From assembly GCF_040546585.1 (NCBI RefSeq), contig NZ_JBEPOC010000001.1, positions 1,488,001-1,552,000 of the forward strand: a stretch of DNA of 64,000 nt. Reading direction: 5' to 3'. Positions within the stretch are counted from its first letter, which is position 1; each line of letters begins with the position of its first letter. The notes beneath the pieces were generated by a model. The model worked only from the letters and a program-made list of their open reading frames with translations, searched no databases and was not told where the DNA came from. This stretch comes from Marmoricola sp. OAE513 (GTDB taxonomy: Bacteria > Actinomycetota > Actinomycetes > Propionibacteriales > Nocardioidaceae). A program made the position numbers and the translations under genes. Below, piece after piece: positions 18,983-27,321 of the stretch.

Positions 18983-19112
18983 CCCGGCCCAGCGGGCCGA
19001 ACCAACCGGTCCCGGACCTGTCCGTCGTTTGCGGGGACCGGGCGCGGGTACGTCGACAGCAGTCGCACGGTCCGAACCCGGCCAGGTCTGCGGCAGCCAT
19101 CGAGGGAACGTC

Positions 19113-19922
19113 ATGAGCACCACGACAGGCACGGCGCCGCTGGCTCTGGTCACCGGCGCGTCCAGCGGCATCGGACGCTCGCTCGCCCTCCAGTTCCTCG
19201 ACCACGACTTCGACGTCGTCGTGGTCGCTGAGGACGCAGCGATCGACCAGCTCGTCGCCGACGGCGGACCCCGGGTGCACCCGATCCGCGCGGACCTCGC
19301 CACGGCTGACGGCGTGCAGCAGGTCCACCGGGAGACCCAGGCGTTGGGCAGGCCGGTTGCCGCCGCCGCGCTGAACGCCGGGGTCGGCGTCGGGGGCGCC
19401 TTCACGGAGACCGACCTGGATGCCCATCTCAACCTCGTCGACCTCAACGTGCGCTCCACCGTGCACCTGGCCAAGCTCCTGTCGCAGGACATGGTCGAAC
19501 GCGGGGAAGGTCGGCTGCTCTTCACCGCGTCGATCGCAGCGACCTCACCAGGCCCGTTCCATGCGACCTACGCAGCATCGAAGGCGTTCGTGCACTCCTT
19601 CGCCGAGGGTCTGCGCGTCGAGCTCGAACCCGCGGGGGTCACCGTGACGTCCCTGATGCCCGGACCGACGGACACCGCGTTCTTCGAACGTGCCGGCATG
19701 GAGGACACCAAGATCGGCTCCGGCCCCAAGGACGACCCCGACGACGTCGCCCGCGACGGCTTCGAGGCACTGATGGCGGGGCGCCCGCACGTCGTGGCCG
19801 GATCGCTGAAGAACCGCGCCCAAGCAGCCGTCTCCACGCACCTTCCGGACACGATCAGCAGCAAGATGCAGGCCAGGATGGCCAAGCCGGGCACCGCCGA
19901 GGACGGCAAGGGCACGGAGTAG
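19113..19922 (+). CDS. Short-chain dehydrogenase/reductase
   Basis: 269 residues. Cofactor motif TGASSGIG is near residue 16, and the NAG motif appears as LNAGVGVGG. The catalytic pair is Tyr and Lys in YAASKA with the upstream Ser in FTASIA. GAGGGAACG precedes the ATG at 19113. It stands alone between the MFS gene and convergent amidohydrolase. The C terminus (DTISSKMQARMAKPG) is of the type seen in classical SDRs annotated as DltE-like. The substrate is unknown. Confidence 0.88.
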   Translation: MSTTTGTAPLALVTGASSGIGRSLALQFLDHDFDVVVVAEDAAIDQLVADGGPRVHPIRADLATADGVQQVHRETQALGRPVAAAALNAGVGVGGAFTETDLDAHLNLVDLNVRSTVHLAKLLSQDMVERGEGRLLFTASIAATSPGPFHATYAASKAFVHSFAEGLRVELEPAGVTVTSLMPGPTDTAFFERAGMEDTKIGSGPKDDPDDVARDGFEALMAGRPHVVAGSLKNRAQAAVSTHLPDTISSKMQARMAKPGTAEDGKGTE

Positions 19923-19946
19923 GGCAGGGAGCCGGGCGGGCCCCGG

Positions 19947-20870
19947 TCAGGCTCCGCTCCACCACAACCGTCGCGCGTTCTCGACGGCGAGCATCCTCGC
20001 CACGGTCCTCGGCAGGACGTCGAGGAGACGTTGTCGACGGTCCAGGTTGTCCGCCAGTCCGTCGAGGGAGCCGAACGCGTCGCTGCCGAGGACGAACCTG
20101 TCCGGGAATTTCTCGATGAGGTCGACCCAGGCCGGGTCCGCTTCACCGGCACCTCCGTCGACGATGCGGTCGAGCATGACCCACGACAGGTCGACGTGCA
20201 GGTTCCGGTGTGCCTCCAGCAGGTCGGCGAGCAAGGCGACGTGGTCCTCCGGCGCGATCCGCCGCGAAGCCCCCGCGTGCGCCCAGACCTGCACCGTGTC
20301 CGGGTGGTCGACGAGCATCGTGCGGACCTCGCCGACGTACTCGTGCTGACCTGATCGTCCCGCGGAGCTGGCGTCCTGGTGGAACGTGAACGGCCAGCCG
20401 CGGGAGCGGCAGATGTCCAGGACGTCGTCCAGGGCCCGATGACCTGCTCGTGCGTTCTCCCCGTAGGTGATCTCGGTCAGGTCGTCGTGACGCAGCAGCA
20501 CCTCGCCGATCCCGACCCAGCAGTCGTCGCGACCGGTCAGGTGCTCGACGTGGTCGGCGGCGAGCCTGTCGGTCGGGTCGAAGCCGCAGATCGTCGGCGC
20601 GAGGAGGGCGCGGTCACCTTCGGGCAGCAGCTCGCGCGCTGCCGCCACCAGGTCGGCGACCAGGACGTCGGTGAGCGAGTACGAACCGCAGGGTGCGTTG
20701 TCGTCGAGGTAGTAGGTCGGTTCTTCGGGTTCGGTGATCGCCCACTTCTTCTTCACCGGGAGCCCGAAGACGACCAGACCGTCGCCGTTCGCGCGCAGGG
20801 CGGTGACCACGTCGTCGGCCGACATCGCGCGCTGCAGGAAGCTGACCAGGTGCAGGTGGGTGTCGATCAT
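19947..20870 (-). CDS. Amidohydrolase-family metal-dependent hydrolase
   Basis: 307 residues starting ATG ATC GAC ACC at 20870. The metal-binding THLHL lies at residues 4-8. Later barrel motifs are TFHQDAS, WAHAGASRR and LGSDAFGS, consistent with a TIM-barrel hydrolase of the amidohydrolase_2 or TatD-like type. The start codon overlaps the stop of the 100-residue gene upstream (ATGA). No pathway is indicated by the neighbours. Confidence 0.72.
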   Translation of the reverse strand: MIDTHLHLVSFLQRAMSADDVVTALRANGDGLVVFGLPVKKKWAITEPEEPTYYLDDNAPCGSYSLTDVLVADLVAAARELLPEGDRALLAPTICGFDPTDRLAADHVEHLTGRDDCWVGIGEVLLRHDDLTEITYGENARAGHRALDDVLDICRSRGWPFTFHQDASSAGRSGQHEYVGEVRTMLVDHPDTVQVWAHAGASRRIAPEDHVALLADLLEAHRNLHVDLSWVMLDRIVDGGAGEADPAWVDLIEKFPDRFVLGSDAFGSLDGLADNLDRRQRLLDVLPRTVARMLAVENARRLWWSGA

Positions 20871-21169
20871 CGTCGTGCCACCCGACGCGGCACGAGCTCG
20901 ACCCCGGTGGCAGGGAGTCCGGGGACCACGCCGGTCACCCCGGCCCACGTGCCGGCCGGGAACAGCCGGGCGACCTTGGTGGTGTGGTGCTTCCAGAGCA
21001 GCTGGTCGTGGGTGCGGTCGTGCCGGTCCCGCACGCGCCGGAACACGTGCACGAAGACGACCAGGTCCCCCTCGACCTCAGCGTGGGTGTAGTCGAACCA
21101 GTCCCGTTCGTCACCGGCCGACTCGAACTTCTCCACCAGGTCGCCGGAGACGCGGACGTGCAGGCTCAC
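20867..21169 (-). CDS. Hypothetical protein, 100 residues
   Basis: A soluble, His/Arg-rich protein (RRVRDRHDRTHDQLLWKHH) with no signal peptide or helix. It ends inside the start codon of the amidohydrolase and is probably translated with it. I do not recognise the family. It may be an accessory factor for the hydrolase, but only position supports this. Confidence 0.6.
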   Translation of the reverse strand: MSLHVRVSGDLVEKFESAGDERDWFDYTHAEVEGDLVVFVHVFRRVRDRHDRTHDQLLWKHHTTKVARLFPAGTWAGVTGVVPGLPATGVELVPRRVARR

Positions 21170-21199
21170 CGGTCCTCCGCGGGTGCGGGAGCAGGTGCT

Positions 21200-21394
21200 T
21201 CAGCCCGCGGACGGTCCGGTTTCACGCGCGGTGTCCTTCTCCTCGGACGCGTCGTCCTCGTCGACCATCCCGCCGCCGCTGACCGCCTCGTTCGCGTCCT
21301 GGTCGGCCGATGGGGGCTGCGTGTTCGCGGACTTCGTGGGCGTCCCGAGCGAGCCGCCCTCACCGGAACCTGTCGTTGCGTCACCGTCGCTCAT
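21200..21394 (-). CDS. Small acidic, disordered protein
   Basis: 64 residues starting MSDGDATTGSGEGG, dominated by Gly, Ser, Asp and Glu, with no hydrophobic core. It sits 30 nt upstream of the 100-residue gene on the same strand. Composition is unlike the Arg-rich shadows of other frames, which favours a real gene. Function unknown. Confidence 0.45.
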   Translation of the reverse strand: MSDGDATTGSGEGGSLGTPTKSANTQPPSADQDANEAVSGGGMVDEDDASEEKDTARETGPSAG

Positions 21395-21476
21395 GATCCC
21401 GCCGTACCCCGATCGGGCTGCTCCACGCGCGAGAAGGACGGGAGTCACCTGCGGGGCCGGTTTGCTGACGACGGAG

Positions 21477-21686
21477 TCAGTCGGCTGATCCGGCGGCGAC
21501 GCTCTGACACGCCTGGCACCGCTCGACGGCGGGACCGGCACTGGCCCACCCCTCGGACCCGTGGAATCGACCGCAGTAGGTCTCGTACGCCGCAGGCCCC
21601 CGGGAGGGGCTGTCGGCGGCCTTGACCTGGTGGGCGAGGCCGTCCCGGGTGAGGGGGTTCGTGGCCCACCCTGCGAGCTGGGGCAT
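21477..21686 (-). CDS. Small Cys/His protein coupled to a membrane peptide
   Basis: 69 residues beginning MPQLAGWATNPLT, with YCGRFHG and ERCQACQS, a Cys-His-Cys-Cys set that could bind a metal. The ATG shares a base with the stop of the upstream 38-residue membrane protein (TGATG), strong evidence of coupled translation. Similar short C...CxxC proteins are common in actinobacteria, but I do not know a function. Confidence 0.5.
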   Translation of the reverse strand: MPQLAGWATNPLTRDGLAHQVKAADSPSRGPAAYETYCGRFHGSEGWASAGPAVERCQACQSVAAGSAD

Positions 21687-21802
21687 CAGCGCGCGAGCAG
21701 GTTGACGAGGACGGTGAGCAGCACGGAGGCGACGACGGAGACGGCGATCATGACCAGACAACCGGCGGCTCCTCCGAGGGGCCGAATCTTGACGGGCGAC
21801 AC
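21686..21802 (-). CDS. 38-residue single-helix membrane protein
   Basis: From GTG 21802 the frame reads a polar start SPVKIRPLGGAAGC and then one hydrophobic helix LVMIAVSVVASVLLTVLVNL with a short basic end. Its stop overlaps the next ATG (TGATG). The glycine-rich lead and single helix resemble conserved small actinobacterial membrane proteins I have seen, though I cannot name the family. It is too short for routine gene calling. Confidence 0.5.
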   Translation of the reverse strand: MSPVKIRPLGGAAGCLVMIAVSVVASVLLTVLVNLLAR

Positions 21803-21856
21803 AGCAGGGAGGTGCCCGACGGGTCGAGCCTCAAACGCTCCCGCCGCCGGTTGCGC

Positions 21857-22465
21857 CTAGGTCCGAGCAGCGTGCGCGCGAGCGGCGTCGACGAGGGCCG
21901 GAAGTATCGACTCGGCGATGACGGCGTAACCCGCGCTCGACGGGTGGAAACGGTCGGCCGAGAACAGCGCCGGGTCGGCGGCGAACGCCCGTGCCGTGTA
22001 CCGGTCCGCGTCCGCGACGTGCCCGCCCTCCGCCAGCACGGCTGCAACCTGCTGCGCCCGGAACGCGTCGGAGGCCGCGCGGACGGTGTCGCGCAGGAAC
22101 GGCGGCACGTGCGGGACCGAGCTCAGGTCCGGAGCCGGAGCGACCACGACCTCGACACCCGCGACCCGTAGCGACCGCACCGCGGTGCGCAGCGCCTCGA
22201 CAGCGAGCCCCGTTGCCTCGAGGTGGGTGAGGTCGTTGGCCCCGATCACGACGACAGCAAGGTCCGGTTGCCATGCCTGTGCCGCTGCCACCTGCGACGT
22301 CAACCCTGAGCTTCGCGCGCCCGGGACCGCGTAGACCCTGGTCTCCGCGTCGAAGCCCCGGACGGACAAGCCGGCCTCGAGGCGGGGCGCCAGCCGGTCC
22401 TGCTGCCGCGCGGCGCCCTGGCCCCACGCGATCGAGTCACCCAGTACCGCCAGTCGCACCGTCAC
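21857..22465 (-). CDS. SGNH/GDSL hydrolase
   Basis: 202 residues. Block I has the nucleophile in VLGDSIAWGQG, block III is IGANDLTH and block V is FHPSSAGY with the catalytic Asp/His pair (DRFHPSS). There is no signal peptide, so it is probably a cytoplasmic esterase or lipase-type enzyme. It stands alone between small genes. The substrate is unknown. Confidence 0.88.
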   Translation of the reverse strand: MTVRLAVLGDSIAWGQGAARQQDRLAPRLEAGLSVRGFDAETRVYAVPGARSSGLTSQVAAAQAWQPDLAVVVIGANDLTHLEATGLAVEALRTAVRSLRVAGVEVVVAPAPDLSSVPHVPPFLRDTVRAASDAFRAQQVAAVLAEGGHVADADRYTARAFAADPALFSADRFHPSSAGYAVIAESILPALVDAARAHAART

Positions 22466-22538
22466 TTGGCCATCAGACCAGAGCAGGCCAAAGGCGTCGG
22501 AGCGCCTCCTGTTCTTGCGATGCTCGTGACGGACGTCG

Positions 22539-22796
22539 TCATGCCCGGGGTGGCCTGTCCAACTGCTCGCTGAGGAGTCCGGTGAGGGCAGAGACCGCCA
22601 GCGCTCGTGCGGCCATCTCGGTGGCGCCCGGCCATCGGCGACGCCCCAGCGTGAGCGCGGACCCGAACCAGAACGACAGGCACCAGGGGCACTGGAGCAG
22701 GTAGGCGACCTTCGACTCGTCGATACCCCCGTACCGCCGCCGGACTCCAGCGCGGAGCGGTTCTGCGACCCGGTCGTCCCGGATGAGCTTGACCAT
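22539..22796 (-). CDS. DUF1360-type membrane protein (start uncertain)
   Basis: 85 residues from the ATG at 22796, with the family hallmark CPWCLSFWFG followed by a helix. Family-like residues (LLTDALASFR) can be read upstream of the ATG in the same frame back to about 22847, where only CTG is available. Just before that, a good ribosome site GAGGAG is followed by a GTG in a different frame that stops after 12 codons. The N terminus is therefore either a rare start or a small frame break. Confidence 0.65.
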   Translation of the reverse strand: MVKLIRDDRVAEPLRAGVRRRYGGIDESKVAYLLQCPWCLSFWFGSALTLGRRRWPGATEMAARALAVSALTGLLSEQLDRPPRA

Positions 22797-22962
22797 CCGG
22801 AACGATGCGAGCGCGTCCGTCAGGAGAGCGGTTGCGGGACTGGACAGCTGGAGCGCACGGGTGACTCCTCACGGGTATTCCTGCTGCGGGCGCCCGCTGG
22901 GCCGGGCGCTCTGTCTCCCGGCCGCTGGGACCTCAGGAACACGGAACCCCAGCTGACGCCGG

Positions 22963-23445
22963 TCACCGTGCGCTGGCCGCCGCGACGTCCTCGACGTCGC
23001 GCCGGAAGAGAAGACCGAGGCCCACCATGCCCAGGCCGAGGAACAGGTGCAGCCAGTTGTCGGCCTCGTCCAGCGGCACGAAGTTGGCGTCCGCGTGCCG
23101 GTCGACCAGCAGCCCGTACACGGTGAGCACCAGGTAGACGATGCCGCCGCCGATCAGGTAGCCGAATGCCCCCCGTGAGGTCCGGGCGAGGGCGAGGCCC
23201 ACGACTCCGAAGGCCAGGTGAACCAGGTTGTGCAGGACGGAGACCCCGAAGACTCCGAGGAGCTGGGCGCCCGAGTGGTGCCCGGCGAAGGTGAGGTCGT
23301 CGAAGTCGGTCGTGACTCCGGGGATGAAGCCGAGGACCCCGACGAGGAGGAAGGTGGCCGCCACGATGGTCGCGATCGTGCGGATGCGAGCCGGGTCGTG
23401 GGACGTGAGATCGGCGGTCGTGGGGTTGCCCAAGTGGCGTGACAT
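22963..23445 (-). CDS. DUF4383 four-helix membrane protein
   Basis: 160 residues with four predicted helices: a first after the basic lead (IRTIATIVAATFLLVGVLGF), then one containing HNLVHLAFGVVGLALA, one with YLVLTVYGLLV and one with HLFLGLGMVGLGLLF. The histidine-rich NLVHL and NWLHLFLG motifs fit DUF4383 proteins. Role unknown. The 250-nt region upstream holds a perfect GCGCTCGCGAGCGC palindrome and no gene. Confidence 0.8.
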   Translation of the reverse strand: MSRHLGNPTTADLTSHDPARIRTIATIVAATFLLVGVLGFIPGVTTDFDDLTFAGHHSGAQLLGVFGVSVLHNLVHLAFGVVGLALARTSRGAFGYLIGGGIVYLVLTVYGLLVDRHADANFVPLDEADNWLHLFLGLGMVGLGLLFRRDVEDVAAASAR

Positions 23446-23697
23446 GTCGCTACCTCTGTTCCGAGTGAGTGGACCCGGAAGCGCTCATCGACCCGCCCGC
23501 GCTCGCGAGCGCGCCTGCGGGCAAAGCCGGATGAGACCCCGGGAGGGATTGCTCCGAGAGGACGGCTGAGCGCCCTCTGCATCGATGACGCCAACGGTCT
23601 CAGCGCCTGCAGGGAGACGGCCCGTCATCACCGCTTCGCGGCCGCGCCGGGCACGTCGTACGGTCTCGTACCCGGTCGGCCGGATCTCACCCCTGCA

Positions 23698-24621
23698 CTA
23701 CGCGCGCAGGTGTGCCAGAAGCTGAGCCGCGAGCTCGACCGACGCCTCGATCTCCTCGCGCCGGATCGAGACGCTCTCCACGTTGAGCCCGAACGGCACG
23801 CCGAGCCGCCGGCAGAAGTCGACCAGCTCGATCGCCGTCGCCGCCGCCTGCTCCAGCGAGGCAGCCAGCGGGTCGGTCGTGTGCCGCAGGTCGTTCTCGA
23901 TCCACCGCGGTACGTCGACCCCGAGCCAGCGCAGGAACTCCAGCGTCTTCATCGACCCGCACACCGAGAATGTGAACACGATCGGCACCGGCGTCAGCCC
24001 GCGCTCGGCGCACTCGTAGCGGTAGTCGGAGACGAGGTTCTTGGCTGCGTTGAGGTCGTAGACCACCTGGGTCACGAAGAACCGGCAGCCGGCTTCCTGC
24101 TTGGCGATCAGACGCAGGTGCTCGTTCTCTCGGCGGCTGTGCCGCTCGGGGATCGCGACCCCGCCCAGCAGCAGGTCCGGGTTGACCTCGGCGCTCAGCG
24201 CCTGCGCATCCCCGAGGGTGACCGACGGCGTCGCTCCGCTCGAGGCAGCGCCGACCATCACCGACAGGGTGCGCTGCGGGTTCTGCTCGGCGATCCACGC
24301 CTGCAGGTCCTCCCGCTGGTACTTGCCGACAGCGCGGTAGACGATCACCGGTGTGCGCCACTGCCCCAGGTGCTCGGTCCGGTACGAGGCAGGGTCGACC
24401 GTCGGGCTGAACGGGAACGGACGCTCGACCGGGTTGCGCGAGCTCTCGTCGTCGATGTCGTAGAGGACCAGCCCGTCGAGGTCGAGGTGCTCGAGACGTT
24501 CGACGGTCGCGCGGGCGATCTCCGGAAGACGCTCCGCCGGCGTCGAGCGGCGCGGCGGGGTGACCGCGAACAGGACGAAGTCTCCCTGGCCGGAGCGGAT
24601 GCGAGCGGCAATGTCCACCAC
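23698..24621 (-). CDS. Methylenetetrahydrofolate-reductase-like protein
   Basis: About 307 residues from GTG 24621 (24618 and a TTG at 24684 are alternatives; the latter would overlap the divergent gene). A TIM-barrel protein of the MetF superfamily: VLFAVTPPR at the N terminus, LDGLVLYDIDDES, then CRFFVTQVVYDL, a motif shared with MTHFR (FFVTQ). It would reduce methylene-THF for methionine synthesis or act on a related C1 carrier. No FAD-binding proof is visible. It could belong to the noncanonical mycobacterial type. Confidence 0.75.
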   Translation of the reverse strand: MVDIAARIRSGQGDFVLFAVTPPRRSTPAERLPEIARATVERLEHLDLDGLVLYDIDDESSRNPVERPFPFSPTVDPASYRTEHLGQWRTPVIVYRAVGKYQREDLQAWIAEQNPQRTLSVMVGAASSGATPSVTLGDAQALSAEVNPDLLLGGVAIPERHSRRENEHLRLIAKQEAGCRFFVTQVVYDLNAAKNLVSDYRYECAERGLTPVPIVFTFSVCGSMKTLEFLRWLGVDVPRWIENDLRHTTDPLAASLEQAAATAIELVDFCRRLGVPFGLNVESVSIRREEIEASVELAAQLLAHLRA

Positions 24622-24677
24622 GCGACCGTACTGGAGCGGGTCGGCGTGGACCTCGGCGAAGGGGGTACCCGACCAGC

Positions 24678-25170
24678 ATGACAACTTCGGAATCGACGTC
24701 CCAGGTGGCTCAGCTCGTCAGCAACGCGCGGATCAGCATGTTCACGACGATGACCGCCGACGGGAAGCACGTCAGCCGCCCGATGGCCTTGCAGGCAGCG
24801 GAGTTCGACGGCGTGCTCTGGTTCTTCTGCTACGACGACTCCGCCAAGATCGCGGAGATCGCCGAGAACCCCCAGGTGAACGTGTCCTTCGCGGACAAGG
24901 ACAACAGCACCTGGACGTCGGCTTCGGGCGTCGCCCGTCAGGTCCAGGACAGGGCCAAGGCCGAGCAGCTGTGGTCCCCCGCGCTCGAGGTCTGGTTCCC
25001 CGACGGCGTGGAGACCGCGGGGCCTGACCCTGATCTCGGTCGACGTCGAGTCGGTGGAGTACTGGGACTCCCCGAGCAGCAAGGTCAAGCAGCTCGTCGG
25101 CGCCGTCCGCGCCGCGGTGACCGGCGACCCGGACAAGTTCCCCGGGACCAACAAGACCGTCGAGCTCTGA
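24678..25170 (+). pseudogene. Frameshifted PPOX-family general stress protein
   Basis: A pyridoxamine-phosphate-oxidase-like protein related to GSP26. Frame 1 reads from ATG 24678 through SRPMALQAAEFDGVLWFF to ALEVWFPDGVET near 25017. The family sequence then continues in another frame, LTLISVDVESVEYWDSPSSK, to a TGA at 25168-25170. The total length, 493 nt, is one more than a multiple of three, so there is one extra base or two missing ones in ACCGCGGGGCCTG. It is either a decayed gene or a consensus error in a G run. Confidence 0.75.
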
Positions 25171-25201
25171 CACACCGGGCGGCGTGCGCGATGATGCCGG
25201 G

Positions 25202-25705
25202 GTGGACATCATCGCCGAGACCTACACCGTGCACGTCGCCGAGGAGCGCGAGCAGCTCGACGCCTTCCTGACGACGTACCGGCGCGCCCTCAACGAGTCG
25301 CTGGACGGCCTGACCGAGGACGAGGCCCGCGCGCAGCTGGTGCCCTCGAAGACCACGCTGCTGGGCCTGGTCAAGCACGCGGCGTACGTCGAGCAGGTCT
25401 GGTTCGTCGAGACCCTCACCGGGACGCCGCGCGCCGACCTCGGCCTGCCCCCGACGGTCGACGACTCCTACGACCTCGATCCCGAGGACACGATCGCCGG
25501 CATCCAGGCCCGGCACCGCGAGGTGGCGGACGCCTCGGCACGGGCGGTCGCCGGCATGCCGCTGGAGACGGTGCTGACCGGCCACCCGCGCATCGCGGAA
25601 GTCACCCTCCGCTGGGTGCTGCTGCACGTCGTGCGCGAGCTGGCGCAGCACGTGGGTCACGCAGAGATCCTGCGTGAGCAGGTCCTCGCGGCCCGCTCCG
25701 GCTGA
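25202..25705 (+). CDS. DinB-like / DUF664 protein
   Basis: 167 residues from GTG 25202 (GTG 25184 is possible). A four-helix bundle of the DinB/YfiT superfamily: LVKHAAYVEQVWF supplies the first metal-binding His and VVRELAQHVGHAEILREQ the C-terminal pair. Many actinobacterial members act as mycothiol-dependent enzymes, but this cannot be read here. It follows the broken stress gene closely, on the same strand. Confidence 0.82.
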   Translation: MDIIAETYTVHVAEEREQLDAFLTTYRRALNESLDGLTEDEARAQLVPSKTTLLGLVKHAAYVEQVWFVETLTGTPRADLGLPPTVDDSYDLDPEDTIAGIQARHREVADASARAVAGMPLETVLTGHPRIAEVTLRWVLLHVVRELAQHVGHAEILREQVLAARSG

Positions 25706-25708
25706 CCG

Positions 25709-25843
25709 CTACTGGTCGTCTGCCGGGGGCTCTCCGGGCTCCTCGGTCGACTGCTGCCGACGGATGCGCAACGCCGCCCACAGGCAGTCCGCGCGACGCT
25801 GCGCGCGAGAGGTGAACGTCGATGCTTGGTCTGACTCCGTCAT
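25709..25843 (-). CDS. Small hypothetical protein, 44 residues
   Basis: Reads MTESDQASTFTSRAQRRADC, then an Arg-rich helix and an acidic, Pro-rich end. It is convergent with the DinB gene by 3 nt. No family is recognised and ribosome-site support is weak, so it may be non-coding. Confidence 0.35.
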   Translation of the reverse strand: MTESDQASTFTSRAQRRADCLWAALRIRRQQSTEEPGEPPADDQ

Positions 25844-26121
25844 GTGATGCCGCCTAGGTGGAGGGTCGTCTTCGGACGAGTGCGTCCGCCGGCTGCTTGA
25901 CGAACACACTCTCAGCGATGGCGTACTGCATGACCTTCACCGTGCTGACAACGCTAGGCCTCGGCGGGCAACGCGCAGGCAACGTCAACCCCACGTCCCC
26001 GCCACAGCTCGGACCGTCCTGGGGCGCGTTCCCGCTTGGCGCGCGACCAGGGCGGTTTGAAGAAATCCGCTCGTGGCAGGATCTAGGACGACCTCAAGAA
26101 ATCGGGGTTCCGTCCGCACAG

Positions 26122-27294
26122 GTGAGTGGGTCCCGGGTGACTTCCCCAACGGCCTCGTTCGACGACGTCCTCGAGAAGCTCCGCGACGAGCTCGGGTCGG
26201 ACACCGCCAGCCTGCTCCTGCTCGACGAGTCCGGCGAGGTTCTCGAGCCGGCAGCCTCGGCCGGGCTCGGACGGGTCTGGCGCGGCGCGACCCACGTGCG
26301 GGTCGGCGCTGGTTTCGCCGGGCGCATCGCCAGCGAACGCGCACCCGTGCTGCTCGACGACGTACGGCCCAGCACCGTCCTCAACCCGGTCCTGCGGCAC
26401 TCGGGCGTCCGGACGCTGCTGGGCGTCCCGGTCGAGTCCGGCGTACGCCTCCTCGGAGTCCTCCACGTCGGCAGCAAGCAGGCTGATCACGAGTTCACCG
26501 CCGCCGACGTCGACCAGCTGAAGGGCAGCGCTGCCGAGATCGCCGAGCGACTCTCCATGAAGGTCGGCACCGACGACCACACGGCGGCCCTCGCGCTGCA
26601 GCGCAGCCTGCTGCCCGCTGCTCCCCCGTTGATCGACGGGCTCGACATCGCCGTGCGGTACCTGCCCGCAGACGGCGACCTCGGAGGCGACTGGTACGAC
26701 GTCTTCACCCTGCCCGACGGGCGGGTGTGCCTGGTGATGGGCGACGTCCAGGGGCACGGCCTCCGCGCCGCCGTGATCATGGGCAGGCTCCGCAGTGCCC
26801 TGCGCGCCTACGCCCTGGAGCACAGCGACCCGGCCACGGTGCTCACCCTCCTGGACAGGAAGCTGTGCCACTTCGAGAACAACGCCCTGGCCACCGTTGC
26901 CTTCGCGATCACCGAGCCGCCGTACGAGAAGCTGGTCATCTCCCTGGCCGGACATCCGCCGCCGATCATCGCGCGGGCCGGGGACGGGACAGCACACCCC
27001 AGCGACCTGTCCACCGACCTGCTTCTCGGCCACCTTCCCGACTTCGAGCGCCACAGCCACACCGTCGACCTGGAGCCCGGGACGGTCGTCGCTCTGCACA
27101 CCGACGGACTGACCGACGTCAAGCCGACGTTCGTCGGGCACGCCAATCCCTACGAGTACCGGATGACCCGGATCCGTGCAGCCTTCACCTCCGGCATCGA
27201 CGCGGAGACGGCCTGCGCGAACATCATCGCCGGCGCGCTGGGCGACGACACCCTCCAGGACGACGTGGCCCTCCTGGTCCTCCGGAGGATCTGA
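26122..27294 (+). CDS. GAF-domain SpoIIE-type (PP2C) serine phosphatase
   Basis: About 390 residues from GTG 26122 (GTG 26137 also possible). An N-terminal GAF sensor (SLLLLDESGEVLEPAAS to LLGVLHVGSKQ) is followed by a linker and a PP2C-SpoIIE catalytic domain. Metal-binding motifs are GGDWYDVF and MGDVQGHG, with late LHTDGLTD and DDVALLVLR. Such proteins dephosphorylate STAS antagonists to release a sigma factor. The STAS gene at 12309 is a possible but unproven partner. The 278-nt region upstream holds no clear gene. Confidence 0.9.
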   Translation: MSGSRVTSPTASFDDVLEKLRDELGSDTASLLLLDESGEVLEPAASAGLGRVWRGATHVRVGAGFAGRIASERAPVLLDDVRPSTVLNPVLRHSGVRTLLGVPVESGVRLLGVLHVGSKQADHEFTAADVDQLKGSAAEIAERLSMKVGTDDHTAALALQRSLLPAAPPLIDGLDIAVRYLPADGDLGGDWYDVFTLPDGRVCLVMGDVQGHGLRAAVIMGRLRSALRAYALEHSDPATVLTLLDRKLCHFENNALATVAFAITEPPYEKLVISLAGHPPPIIARAGDGTAHPSDLSTDLLLGHLPDFERHSHTVDLEPGTVVALHTDGLTDVKPTFVGHANPYEYRMTRIRAAFTSGIDAETACANIIAGALGDDTLQDDVALLVLRRI

Positions 27295-27321
27295 ACGACG
27301 GCTCGCGAGCCAGCGCCGACG

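Noticed and set aside
24990-25040. Programmed ribosomal frameshift in the PPOX gene
   Set aside because: There is no slippery heptamer or following pseudoknot, and the family is normally encoded in one frame.
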